DNA of 64,000 nt from Perognathus longimembris pacificus (Eukaryota; Chordata; Mammalia; Rodentia; Heteromyidae): the NCBI RefSeq assembly GCF_023159225.1, contig NC_063161.1, positions 125,588,958-125,652,957 on the forward strand, read 5' to 3'. Every line of letters begins with the position of its first letter. The first letter of the stretch is position 1. The position numbers were made by a program, and so were the translations under genes. The notes below the pieces were generated by a model. It was not told where the DNA came from, made no database searches, and worked only from the letters and a program-made list of their open reading frames with translations. Shown one piece after another: positions 11,746 to 22,117 of the stretch.

Positions 11746-11982
11746 TGTCAGTTGTGGGGCTTGAACTCAGGGCTTGGGCATTGTCCCTGAGCCTCTTTGT
11801 GTTCAAGGCTCACAGTCTACCATTTGAGCCACAGAGACACTTCTTGTTTTGAAGATGTTAGTTGGAGATAAGAGTCTCATTGGGACTTTTCTGCCAGGGC
11901 TGGCTTCAAATCTCAATCCTCAGATCTCAGCCTCAGTCCCCCAACTAGCTAGGATTATAGGAGTGAGCTACCAGTGCCCAGT
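11746..11982 (-). mobile_element. B1-dID-like composite SINE
   Basis: Same architecture as the copy at 10272. B1-like left unit ends near 11860, with linker 'gttggagataagagtctc' and the right unit at 11746-11845. Moderate divergence. Confidence 0.87.
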
Positions 11983-12101
11983 TTGGGTCTTGTTTTATTC
12001 CTGGAATTTTATTTTTACTTGTTTCTAACTGCTGTTTACAGTAGCTGTTAGTAATGTTTTTCTCTCTGTATAACATAATTTTTAAAGTTAAAAAGTTCTC
12101 T

Positions 12102-12223
12102 TAGCTGGGTATTTGTGACTCATGACTATAATCCTAACAACTCTTAAGCCAGAAGTGGATCAGTGGCTCAAGTGGTAGAATGCTAGCCTTGAGCAAAAAA
12201 GCTCAGGGACAGCACCCAGGACT

Positions 12224-12226
<3 letters not shown>
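12102..12226 (+). mobile_element. B1-dID-like SINE with internal deletion
   Basis: The 5' part of the B1-like unit ('gactcatgactataatcctaac') joins directly to the right unit ('ccagaagtggatcagtggctcaagtgg' to 'cccaggactg'). The B1 3' half and linker are missing. Its tail has become the CA repeat that follows. Confidence 0.8.

Positions 12227-12277
<51 letters not shown>
12227..12277. repeat. (CA)n microsatellite
   Basis: About 25 perfect CA units starting at the 3' end of the SINE at 12102-12226. Confidence 0.97.
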
Positions 12278-12280
<3 letters not shown>

Positions 12281-12954
12281 TTTCTTCTCTTGCCTTGCTA
12301 ACTGTTCTTTTCTTGCCAGGTTGTTTGCTAGGTTTCAAGCTTTTATCTTTATAAAAGATTTCATAATTTATGTAATTGTATTAATTATGTAAACATTGGT
12401 ATGTATAAACTATAAAAACATACCCACAGATATATGCATATATGTGCATATATACAACACATTTATATTCATTTTTTCTTTCAGACTAATTCCCAGAAGT
12501 GAAATTTGTAGTTCAGTGCTTTAAAATTTTCTTTTGACTTCTTTGAGATTCAGATTCAAATAGATTTGTTGGAAGATAGTGAAGAATACTCTCTTTGGGT
12601 CTGATTTTCTCAGAGTGAATCAAGGTGTTTTCTCTTCATTTCAGGGAAGATGATTAAGTCCCTCTTTGCTTCTGAATGCTTGGAGGTGCTTTTACTTTCT
12701 CTGCCCCTCACTCCCTAAAACACACAAAAGCATATACCATTCAATCTTGGAAAGTTTCTGCTTATCTTGTCCTGGCTGAGAAAGAAATCCCTGACCACTT
12801 TGAATAATACAATTGAAGGTAAAGGAGATCTAAGTGATTGAAGATTTCTTTTTCCTTTGCCTTTTCCTTTCCTTAGGTAGGCTGTACACATTTGCTGCTG
12901 AAATCAGTGACCTCGAATGCCTGTGGTGCTGTAAACCCCAAGGCAGGTCTTTGT
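12278..12954. other. Unassigned DNA
   Basis: Pyrimidine-rich in places (about 12840-12880), with no recognised element. Confidence 0.4.
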
Positions 12955-13150
12955 GGATGGAAGAAAGGGTACTGGATTTGAAATCAGAAGATCTGGCCTT
13001 GGCCCCGGTGCTCTGCCACCTTTGTGTCTATTTCACACCATGCCAAGTCCTTTATTTGAAATTCATCACCTTGTTCAGCCCTTACAGTGAACCTCTGCAT
13101 TAGCTATTATCACTTCCACCAGACAGCTGGCCAAGGTCTAGCAGGTAAAA
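12955..13150 (+). repeat. Probable MIR SINE
   Basis: 'tactggatttgaaatcagaagatctgg' and 'gctctgccacc' resemble the MIR 5' part. 'catgccaagtccttta', 'cagcccttacagtgaacctctgcat' and 'tattatcac' follow the middle and 3' core in order. Diverged. Confidence 0.6.
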
Positions 13151-13299
13151 CCATGACCCTGTAGATCAGCTCTCTTACTCAATTGTTTGCTTTTCTCTTT
13201 GCCCAGGTTTCTCTCTCCTTCTCACCTCCCTCCCTTCCTTCCCCTTTCAGGGTTGAATTCAGTCCTCCTCTACATCTAGCCCTTTTGTTTTTATATATT

Positions 13300-13445
13300 T
13301 ATTTAATTTTTTGAGAGGGTCTGGCTCACTTTGACCCAGCTGGTCTTGAACTCCTGATTCTTCTGCTTCTACGTCCCAAGTATCTGATGTTATATGTACA
13401 TGCTACCATACTCCCATACTCCCTGACTGTTCTTAGTACTGATCT
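13300..13445 (-). repeat. Old B1 (7SL-derived) SINE
   Basis: Reverse B1 order: 'tttttgagagggtctggctcac', 'cagctggtcttgaactcctg', 'ttctgcttctacgtcccaagt' and 'catgctaccata'. Older and more diverged than the composite SINEs. Confidence 0.7.
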
Positions 13446-13834
13446 TTCATGAGACAAGCACTAACCTTCCTGAGTCATACTGTGACCCTTTTAAATTGTG
13501 GATAATTACATCTCTCCCACGGGCATTGATGAAGATCACATGAAACCATTTAAATTGAATATGCTATTTAAAGTAGAATATAAGTGGTAGGAATTATGAA
13601 TATGCTAATGAAGAAGATTAATGCAATGTTTATTTACATGGCTAATATTGATTTTGGAAAAATGTGATATTTGTTTAGTTCATAGTTCACAAGTATTTTT
13701 AATTTTTTTCTACTTGCTCATTTGAATTTCCTCTAAAATCCCAAGAAATAAGATGCAAAAACATTTAATAATTAATTGTTAAGGCATTATTAGATTTAAC
13801 CCATGTGAAAGCCTTGAGTTTTCTTTTCCTTTTC

Positions 13835-13918
13835 ACTCCCTCCCTTCATCCCTCCTTCCTTCCCTCCTTTCCTCCCTCCTTCTCTCCCTTCTTCTCTTCC
13901 TTCTTTCCTTTTTTCCTG
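13835..13918. repeat. Polypyrimidine (CCTT)n-type tract
   Basis: Almost pure C/T on the plus strand. It adjoins the 3' end of the minus-strand SINE at 13919, so it represents that SINE's purine-rich tail. Confidence 0.9.
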
Positions 13919-14368
13919 CCTGTCCTGAGGCTTGAGCTCAGGGTCTGGGTCCTGTCCCTGAGCTTTTTGCTCAAGGATAGCACTCCACCACTGGAGCCAC
14001 AGCTCTTCTTTCAGCTTTTTAATTTTTTTTTTTTTTTTTTTTGGCCAGTTCTGGGCCTTGGACTCAGGGCCTGAGCACTGTCCCTGGCTTCTTTTTTGCT
14101 CAAGGCTAGCACTCTGCCACTTGAGCCACAGCGCCGCTTCTGGCCGTTTTCTGTATATGTGGTGCTGGGGAATCGAACCTAGGGCCTCGTGTATCCGAGG
14201 CAGGCACTCTTGCCACTAGGCTATATCCCCAGCCCCTCAGCTTTTTAATTTTTATTTTTGTGGTTTATTTGAGATAAGAGGCTCATCCTTTCTCCTGCCT
14301 GGGTTGGCTTTGAGCTCTCAGTTTCCTACATTGCTAGGAACACAGGTGTGAGTCATGGGTACCTGGCT
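13919..14368 (-). mobile_element. B1-dID-like SINE, split by a younger SINE
   Basis: The right unit lies at 13919-14010 and the linker plus B1-like unit at 14254-14368. The interruption is the dimeric SINE at 14028-14236, flanked by a 17-bp duplication of this host element. Confidence 0.85.
14028..14236 (-). mobile_element. Young dimeric SINE (ID + ID-like)
   Basis: Minus strand: ID unit with B box 'ggttcgattcc' and the diagnostic 'ggatacacgaggccctagg', then the right unit and poly-A (poly-T at 14023-14042). The TSD 'tcagctttttaattttt' is present at 14011-14027 and 14237-14253. Confidence 0.93.
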
Positions 14369-15438
14369 ACTTTGAGGTTTCTTAAACACAGTTTCTAAAC
14401 CTTGATAATGTTGGTAGCATGATTTAGGGCCAGTTAATTCTTTCTTGTAGGAGTCTAGTCTATGTATTATAGGACACTAACCAGCACTCCTGGCCACCAT
14501 CGATGAAGCTAGCAGAATCCCACCTCATGTGATAACAGATATGTCTCTAGATACTGTCAAATGTCCATTGGATGTGGGAATTACAAAACTGTTCCCATGT
14601 AAGAACTGTTGTTTTAATAGAATGTCTCTTTTACCAAGGTGCAAATTTTATTCAATAGAATCTTGGTTTGAATGAATGCTTTTATTTCTTAATATGTCAA
14701 ACATATAAGAGAGTTAGTTTTGCCAAGGAAAATACTTTTGGCATTTGTTGCCTTACATCTATTGAAATTTTGCAACCTTGATCCTAGATGAACATCACTA
14801 TTTTCTTGACTGCTCAAATAAATTTTCCTAGTACCATTTCCAAGACCTGAACACAAGATGACAGAAAACAAGAAATAAAGAAGTAGAAAAATCCACACAA
14901 TGACAGAGAAGCCTTTTTGAGGAATTACAGCTCTTATATGGTTTCTCATTTTTATTAAAATTTTACTCTCAAGAATAGATTGGTGTCGCTTTCAGCTCTT
15001 GTTACTGTCATTGTCATCACAGGGAATAAGCCTAATTACAATGCCTGGAAGAGTCGATAACTTGCAATTGTGTGAGGCCCGGCTCTGACCTTCTCTTATC
15101 CCAGAACCTCGAGAAGGCACAGCCACTGATCAGAAAAGATGAAGGCTCTGAAGAGGTGCAAGGCCACTAGGGCCTGCGTGGCTGTATAATTTAGCACTGG
15201 GGGATTCTATTCAGCCATCTAAATTGCATCTGGTCCATTTTACCAAAGTGCAATATGGCACAGACTTGTGTGATGCCACCCAGCTCAGTACAAGGCAATT
15301 TCTACCAAAGGAAGATGAGTGGGGAGGAAAATAGCAAGAAACTTAATAGTTACTGACACCTGTGTATTGCTGGCTTAAGAATTTTCTTATGTCTGTGTCT
15401 GTAGTCTTCACACTAAATATATGATGTATGTACTGTTT
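14369..15438. other. Unassigned DNA
   Basis: No recognised repeat or exon. Somewhat GC-richer around 15060-15190. The minus frame at 14689-14949 has no recognisable domain. Confidence 0.45.
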
Positions 15439-15447
15439 TTCGTGTGT

Positions 15448-15485
<38 letters not shown>
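15439..15485. repeat. (TG)n microsatellite
   Basis: About 20 TG units with one TC interruption, ending exactly at the 3' end of the minus-strand SINE at 15486. Confidence 0.95.
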
Positions 15486-15486
<1 letters not shown>

Positions 15487-15718
15487 GGTCCTGTGCTTGA
15501 ACTTAGGGCCTGGATGCTATTCTTGAGCTTGTATTGTTTTTGCTCAAAGCCAGTACCATACAACTTGAACTACAGCTCCACTGCTGGGGTTTTGTTTGTT
15601 TTGGTTGTTAATTGGAGATAAGAGTCCTGTCAATTTTCCTGTTGGCTTCAAACCACAATCTTCAGATCTCAGCTTCTTGATTAGCTAGGATTACCTTGTA
15701 GGCTGCTGGTATCCAGTT
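15486..15718 (-). mobile_element. B1-dID-like composite SINE
   Basis: Right unit at 15486-15590, linker 'ttaattggagataagagtcc' around 15607-15626, and B1-like unit to 15718. Diverged. Confidence 0.83.
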
Positions 15719-15948
15719 TCTGTCCAGTTTTTTTTTTTTTTTTTTTTTTTTGCTTCAAAATCAGGTAGAGATGGATAGGGCATTTAGATCATGGCTTGAA
15801 AAACCTCTTAGCACTCAGGTTATATACTGGCTTATGACAGAGTACTAATAATACACAGTAGTGCCACATTCTCAACTTGATTCAGACATTTAGAACAATA
15901 TAAGATTTTCACAAGTGGTTGCTTAATTTTTGAAAGCCTGTAAGGGTC

Positions 15949-15978
15949 ACCGCCTCCCCCCCGCCCCCGCGGGCCCCC

Positions 15979-16010
<32 letters not shown>

Positions 16011-16011
16011 C
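15949..16011. repeat. Long poly-C / GC tract
   Basis: Starts 'cctcccccccgcccccgcgggcc' style and ends in a run of about 29 C. The minus strand is a long G run able to form G-quadruplexes. No SINE adjoins it, unlike most simple repeats here. Confidence 0.93.
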
Positions 16012-16410
16012 TCAAATCAAGACTACTTGGTAAGGAAAGAAAAAAAATTAGGGGGAGGGGAGAATTTTCCTTCCTAAGACATAGTAATTTGTATGGTGTC
16101 CTATAAGCTGCTCTTTTTAATGTAAGGCTTATTTATTTTACTTATTTTATGCACTACCTATTTATGAAGCTTTTTTTGAGGGGGGGAAGGGAACTGATCT
16201 AGGTGCTAGAAAACAGGTAAAAACATAATTCTCACTCTCAAAATAGTATATAATTTTGTAGAGAATGGAAGATTCTTTTTTAGAAAAAGAGTACTTGAAT
16301 AAGATTAAGAAAAATTCAAGAGAAAGGAATAGTATAGTTTGGAAATGGCACATGTACCTTTTGATGTGGAGTGCATAGTACAACTTTGTAAACTATCAGA
16401 AGAATAACTG

Positions 16411-16618
16411 AAGGATTTAGTGCGGTGACCCATATCTGTAATCCCAGCTACTTCAGAGATCAGGGTAATTGTAGTTTGAGAACAAACTGGCAAATATTTA
16501 AGAAGAACTCCCCCCTGCCCTGCCCCATCTCAATTAATAAGCTGTGTGGAATTTTATGTTCCTGTAGTACATGAGACAGGCACAGATAGAAGGATCAATG
16601 TCCAAGGCTAGCCCTATA

Positions 16619-16622
<4 letters not shown>
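16411..16622 (+). repeat. B1-type dimeric SINE, old
   Basis: 'tgcggtgacccatatctgtaatcccagctac' is the 5' of a 7SL-derived monomer. The second half ('ttcctgtagtac', 'agaaggatcaatgtccaaggctagcc') resembles a second B1-like monomer rather than the tRNA-like unit. A CA repeat follows directly. Confidence 0.6.

Positions 16623-16623
<1 letters not shown>

Positions 16624-16664
<41 letters not shown>
16624..16664. repeat. (CA)n microsatellite
   Basis: About 20 CA units starting at the 3' end of the SINE at 16411-16622. Confidence 0.96.
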
Positions 16665-16667
<3 letters not shown>

Positions 16668-16679
16668 GTTCTAGTACCA

Positions 16680-16896
16680 CCACCATGACTCCATAACGGA
16701 GTTCATTTTGCTTAGCATTATCTTATGTGTTCATATGGACACAACTATTGAACTATTGTGACCTTCTGCTAGGACTATCCTAGACGTGTACTAGTTATTC
16801 CCAATGAGGAAAACCATAGAGTCTATGTTTCTTTGATCTGGCTTACTTCACTGAGTATGATCTTTATCCATTCCTTCCATTTCCTTTCGAATGGGG
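16680..16896 (-). mobile_element. L1 3' segment, inverted relative to the next
   Basis: Minus strand shows the ORF2/3'-UTR boundary region of the L1 family: 'aaggaaatggaagg', 'agtgaagtaagccagatc', 'cataagataatgctaag' and 'aatgaactcc'. It stops near 16685, before the expected 3' end, so the last few hundred bases are missing. Confidence 0.8.
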
Positions 16897-17190
16897 ATGT
16901 GGCCAAAAGGGAACCCTACTACACTGTTGGTGGGAGTGTAATCTTGCTCAACCACTCTGGAAACCAGTAAGGAGGTTCCTCAAAAGACTAAACATAGAGC
17001 TCCCCTATGACCCAGCAGCCCCACTTTTGGGCATCTACCCAAAAGATTCCAAGCAAGACCACACTAAAGTCACCATCACAATCATGTTCATTGTAGCACA
17101 GTTTGTCATCGGTAAAATATGGAACCAACCCCGATGCCCCTCAGTGGATCAAGAAAATGTGGTACATATGCACAATGAAATTCTATGCTT
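16893..17190 (+). mobile_element. L1 ORF2 C-terminal segment, opposite orientation
   Basis: Plus strand encodes the L1 ORF2 end with interruptions. The part from 17027 reads MGIYPKDSKQDHTKV and then KIWNQPRCPSVDQ, typical of the ORF2 C-terminal region. It meets the preceding inverted segment at 'gggg' (16893-16896). Non-functional fragment. Confidence 0.85.
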
Positions 17191-18296
17191 ATCTAAATCT
17201 TATCCTCAACTCTTCCAATCACTCTTAACTTTTGCTCTAACCACAGCCCTTCATGTTTGGACTTAGTTGATCATTTTATTCTTGAAAGAGATAGGCTTAG
17301 AGATGCCTAGTATCCACGGCACCCTCTCCTTGTGCCTTGGCCAAAGGAAAACCATTAGAGCCAAGCAGATTCTGTCTTTCCATAACCTGGATGAAGTGAG
17401 AAGGACTGTTTCAGTGGCTGGAGAGATGGCTCTGGTGTTTGATATTGAGAGTGATGTGAGCCTAGCTGAGTAGTTGGGAAATAAAGAGGACAAGAAAGCT
17501 GAGAGAAGCAAGGATAAGGGTGTATATACGCTCCACTTTCCAGCAAACCTTTGAACTTGCTGAATTTCAAAGGCTACTTCTTGCTCACAGCTATTCTTAT
17601 TTTCCTTCTTTAAATTCCAGAAGACTTTGGAATGAACACCATGGTTTCCCTTTGACTCTATCCAATCATCCTTTCAACCCATTAGGCTTGGATCCAAACC
17701 TCTGGCTGCACTGCCTTCTCCACCATCTGAATCTCCTTTCCTCGATTCTGTGTGATTCATTTTCTAAATCCATCTGGAACTTACTGATTTGGCTGCTTTC
17801 ACAGCAAGTGTCCATTGTCCTGAATCTGAAAGCTTGTTGAGGGTAAAGACAACATTTCATCTTGGGAAACAGAATTAACTAGTGGATTCAGGATTCCTAT
17901 CTTGTTAGTATCATTGTATGAGATATATCTTTCTGGAGTATGCTTTATTGATAGACAATCCTTAAATCTCTAGAAACAAAGCAAGCTTTTTTTTCCTTTT
18001 TAACTTATGTTCAATGCCTTACATAGGTTGACAGGAAGCCTAAGATCCTTGTGATTACTCAGAAATAGACTGAGGGCTCTCACCTAATATAAATGTCGGC
18101 AATCATCATACTGGTATGGGGAAAGAACGCGACAGATCCAATGTTGACCCTTGGAGCTCCTACCTAGAGTTGATTCAGTGTCTTATCTATGGATTTCTTT
18201 TGCTAACAACAAATCATAGGCCATGGTTAATTTCACAGGTGCAATTCTCTTATGGGCTTCAGAGGAAATCTGAAATATTTATGATCAGCCCTTGCT
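17191..18296. other. Unassigned DNA
   Basis: No repeat recognised. Frames at 17267-17473 (+) and 17520-17840 (+) have no known domain and overlap minus-strand frames of similar length. Confidence 0.45.
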
Positions 18297-18360
18297 GAAG
18301 CAAGATTTCAAGCTCCAGGCCCGCTTGGGCTACACAGTGAGACCCTGTCTTAAGAAGGAG
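18297..18360 (+). repeat. B1 SINE 3' fragment
   Basis: 'caagctccaggcccgcttgggctacacagtgagaccctgtctt' corresponds closely to the conserved B1 3' half. It is followed by a purine-rich GAA/GGA tail to about 18395. Confidence 0.85.
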
Positions 18361-18769
18361 GAGGATGAAGAAAAGAAGGAGGAAGCAAGGAGTAGCAGGC
18401 ACAGGGTGAAGGATGATAGTAGATGTAAAGTGCTGTAACAAGTATCCAGCCTAGTGTCTATGCCATATAAATCTTGGCTGGTACTTCTGTTACATAGTAA
18501 ATTATCTGAAAAGCCACATATTGAAGGATTGAATCTTGGAGTTTTTATTAGAGCATTAGCAGTCTGCAGGCAGCCAGTTGTTACAAAGGTCTGCAGCCCA
18601 CAAATACCCTTAACACTGTCAGGAAACAGGCCAGAGAGGAAAGATAGAACAAAAACAATACCAGTAAACCAATTCATCTCCAGTGGAGAGCTGACTTGGG
18701 ATGCCACGGTGGCTGGAAATGAGCCAGGAGACAGGAAACAAGATGTGAAGATGGAGACATGTAGCATGG

Positions 18770-19044
18770 TGTAATGGTGCCTGAGCTGGCCTGAACCTAA
18801 ATAGGGTCAGGTTAATGGGTTGGGTCATAGGAAACTCCCAGTCCTAGGCACTTGATGGCCAGGTTCAGTAATCTATTGGCCAAGTGCCCACCCCGGTCTC
18901 TAGCAATTCAGGAACACCCATCACCTGGGGATGACACTGCCCTTCCTCTAGGAATTCAGGCACACCCATCAAGACAAGATGCCAGAGAGTACTACTCTCC
19001 ATGTGGCCAATGATGATGAGTCAGATCTGACCTCCACATTATAC
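18770..19044 (-). mobile_element. Candidate short LTR
   Basis: Begins 'tgtaat' at 18770. Its other end (19006-19044) closely resembles the terminal 40 bases of the LTR at 21096-21796, including 'gccaatgatga' and 'cagatctgacctcca'. It contains two imperfect copies of a 'ctctagNaattcaggNacaccc' block. No clear TSD, so the boundaries are tentative. Confidence 0.5.
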
Positions 19045-20317
19045 TTCATGTAAATACTTACAAGCAAAGTTATTGCTTCAGTCATTACATTCATATCTCT
19101 ACCTGTGTATTAAAAATAACACCCCCACCAAAAAAAAACTTTAAGTCATCACAGTTGGTATGCTTCTGGGGTGCTATCTTGATGGAATTACTTAGTAATC
19201 CTTCTTCATTTCTTATTCACGTAGGGACAGAACTTCCACCTGATGGTTAATTGTGCTTATGCCATACAGTTCAGCTTTCTCCTAAGGAATCAGGTGTCCC
19301 TACATTTTCACTGTACCACCTAATCCTTCCTTTTGCATAAAATGGAATTCTTAGCAGCTGGATAACCCCAAAGGAAGGTGGCCCCATTCATTAGCTAGTG
19401 TGTCTGCTATCTCTATGATCGAAAGCTAATGACAAGCTGCCACCTTGAATACCCACAGAGGTTCAGTTTTAAGGATTTTTATTCTTGTTTTCTAGGTAAA
19501 GTCCCTCCTATAACATATCACAACCCTACCATTACTGAAAAAGAGTTTTCTTTTAGGTCATATTGCTGTGCTCAGCATCGCTTCAGGGAAAAAGCAGGTT
19601 AGTAGCTGTAGAAAGCCTGACATTACTTTCTGAATTTGTTTCAGAAAGCTTCCCACTCAAACTGAGCAATGCGGAGGAAAAAGGAAATAAAATAAAAAAG
19701 GAAACCTTTTAGAATAAAAAAAAACCTTTTAGAATAAAAAATGGCCTCTATTCTAATTGAAAGAGATGTGCTTTGGCATCCACAAGGGAAGAGATAGAAT
19801 GTGGTGTAATCAGAAAAATGCAGCTTCCAGCCTCATCCTGTGATCAAAGCAAGCCTCTTCTTTTGAATAGTGCCTTTCTCAGGTATTCATTTGTCTTAAC
19901 ACACCCGCCAGGGGGCCTTGGTGACTTTTTTCTCTTCAGGAAAGATGGTTAAATAGCACTTTGATCCCCCGGGTAAGTCTATTTCTGGGGTATTGCCAGT
20001 GTTCTCTGTAAATGCACAGCACCTCTTTCCAATCTGTGAGGAATCTGCCAACTCCAAGAGAAGTCCCTCTAGGGTGATTCACCTGGTGATTTGGCCCATT
20101 ATGACCTCCTTGACCTAAACTACCAGATTTGGCTCATGGGCTTTTTCTATACTGACCCCTAGATCTAGAAGGAGGTTGATACTCCTCTTTTTTTATTATT
20201 CTATCTCACTCTCTTGTAGCATATTTTACCCACTACTTCTCTTGATTTCTACTTGGATCTCTTATGTTGCTTGATTGTCATTCATCTCAACAGGTTGCAT
20301 ATATTCTATTCTGGTTT
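19045..20317. other. Unassigned DNA
   Basis: Includes a small tandem duplication of 'aaccttttagaataaaaa' at about 19707-19741 and a weak CTCF-like match near 19904-19917. No gene evidence. Confidence 0.45.
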
Positions 20318-20445
20318 TCTTTTTCTCTTTTTGAAATAGCCTCAACTGATCTTGAACTTTCCATTCTCTTACACCTGCCTCATCTTTCTCTTCCTTCTAA
20401 ATTCTGGGACTACCAGTATGCACCGCCGCACCTAGTTTTTGTTCT
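20318..20445 (-). repeat. Old B1 SINE
   Basis: Reverse B1 order: 'tttttgaaatagcctcaac', 'tgatcttgaactttcc', 'ctgcctcatctttc', 'ttctgggactaccagtatgcacc'. Diverged. Confidence 0.7.
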
Positions 20446-20639
20446 GTTTCTTGATGGAGGAAAATAAAATTGAATAGAAAAGGGAAGGACATCTCAGAAA
20501 GTGTTGTGGTGGTGCTCACCAAGTCCTTTAAAGATGTAGATTCCAAGCTGGAAATTGGAACTAGTGCACAAGTCACCCTTTGAGCTTGACTACACGCTAC
20601 CTGAGTGCTACCCACTTTACACTACAACATCTTGAATAA

Positions 20640-20785
20640 CCTAGTAGATCTCAGGAGTGCTTGCTATTATCATTCCATTTTACAGATGTTGCAGTGGAGA
20701 CCTAGAGAAACAATGGGACTTATCTGAGTTCTAAATCATGATTGTTCACTCTCTGGATCTCAGTGTTTGCTTACATAAAATAAAA
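20640..20785 (+). repeat. MIR SINE 3' core
   Basis: 'ttgctattatcattccattttacagatg' followed by 'cctagagaaac' and 'gggacttatctgag' matches the MIR core order. It runs up to the MER5A-type element. Confidence 0.7.
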
Positions 20786-20796
20786 GGACTCATCTA

Positions 20797-20851
20797 AGTT
20801 AGAGTTTCTCAACTTCAGCATTATTCATATTCAGGGTTGGGTAATGCTTTG

Positions 20852-20901
<50 letters not shown>

Positions 20902-21081
20902 TGGGGTGGGGTGCCAGGGTTGCTGTCTTATGCACTGAGTATGTTTACCAGTATTTCTTGGTTTGTTCTCTCATCAAATGCCAGTGGCACCTCCTTTGCC
21001 CAGCTGGGACAAAGAACGATGTTATGAATCTCTGACAGATGTCCTCGGGGAACAAAATTGCTCCTGGCTGGAGAACCACTG
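20797..21081 (+). mobile_element. MER5A-type hAT DNA transposon
   Basis: Ends resemble inverted repeats ('gtttctcaac' near 20803 and 'gagaaccactg' at 21071-21081). The interior has MER5A features in order: 'cagcattattcatattcagg', 'gctgtcttatgcactgagtatgttta', 'atgccagtggcacctcc', 'tgtcctcggggaacaaaattgctcc'. A TG repeat expanded inside. No coding capacity; such elements are non-autonomous. Confidence 0.8.
20852..20900. repeat. (TG)n microsatellite inside MER5A
   Basis: About 23 TG units replacing the short G/T-rich segment expected inside MER5A. Confidence 0.95.
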
Positions 21082-21095
21082 CCCTAAATAACTTC

Positions 21096-21796
21096 TGTAA
21101 TGGGTTCCCCCCAAGGGAGGGGGCCACAATGTAATGAGGTCCGAGGGGGGGGGATCCCCCATCCCTCCAAGAGTCCACCACTCAGAGACAGTCTCAAGTA
21201 AAAAGATGGATTTATTGGGGAAGTAAAAAGTATACTGACTGGCCAGGGTCATGGTCCAGACTCGGGAGCTGGAACTGCAGCCATAAAAAGCAGGCTGGCC
21301 AGCCAGGTTTGCAGGTCAGACTCAGGAGCTGGGACTGCGTGCCCTGGGCCATGCTCAGGGTTGGGTTATAAAGGCAATTACCACATGGTAAAGCGTGCTA
21401 CGTGCAGGTGGCCAATGAGGTTACAACACTTACAGAGCATGCCAGGTTACACACAGGTGGCCAATGGAGTTACAATCTGCCTCATAGCAACTGTTTGAAC
21501 CAACCTATCATTTTAGTTAGACTTGGCTCTCAGATTTGGTGGGGCTCACATGATGCAGGTGGATACACCTACTCATGGGAGGGCACAGGTATAACCTTGA
21601 ATGTTCTACTACTCAGGTGGTCAAGAAGTTTACACAATCTTATCACAGCAAAGGGGAACGTCCCTAGATAGGGCAGGGGAGATCTTAGTAAAGATGGAGT
21701 CGGCTTCTGTTCTCTTTAACTAATCTGAGATGGAGTCAATCTGACACCCCTCAACAGCCAATGATGACGCTGGCCAGATCTGACCTCCATATTACA
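21096..21796 (-). mobile_element. Solitary retroviral-type LTR (about 700 bp)
   Basis: Terminal inverted hexamers TGTAAT (21096-21101) and ATTACA (21791-21796) give the TG...CA ends of an LTR. Flanks 'acttc' (21091-21095) and 'atttc' (21797-21801) look like a 5-bp TSD with one change. A minus-strand AATAAA lies at 21211-21216, and TATA-like 'tttataa' lies near 21364-21372. Tandem repeats fill the putative U3. There is no internal viral gene next to it. Confidence 0.8.
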
Positions 21797-21892
21797 ATTT
21801 CTGTGGCATTTTCTAGGCAGACCTATCTGTGGCTCACCTGTGTTTCCTTTTATAATTCTTCCTTTTCCCCCCACTTAAAAAATTTTCTTTAT

Positions 21893-22117
21893 GGCTGGGA
21901 ATATGGCCTAGTGGTAAAGTGCTTGCTTCATATACATGAAGCCCTGGGTTCAATTCCTCAGCACCACATAAGTAGAAAAAGCCGGAAGTGGCACTGTGGC
22001 TCAAGTGGCAGAGTGCTAGCCTTGAGCAAAAAAAAAAAAGAAGCCAGGGACAGGGCTCAGGCCCTGAGTCCCAGGCCCCAGGCCTGGCCAAAAAAAAAAA
22101 AAAAAAAAAAAAAAAAT
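21893..22117 (+). mobile_element. Dimeric SINE (ID + ID-like)
   Basis: ID unit with 'ggcctagtgg' and B box-like 'gggttcaattcc', right unit with 'tggctcaagtgg', poly-A at 22090-22117. Carries the 'tatacatgaagccctggg' diagnostic of the middle-aged subfamily. Flanking 'tctttatg' and 'tcctttatg' may be a short TSD. Confidence 0.9.
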
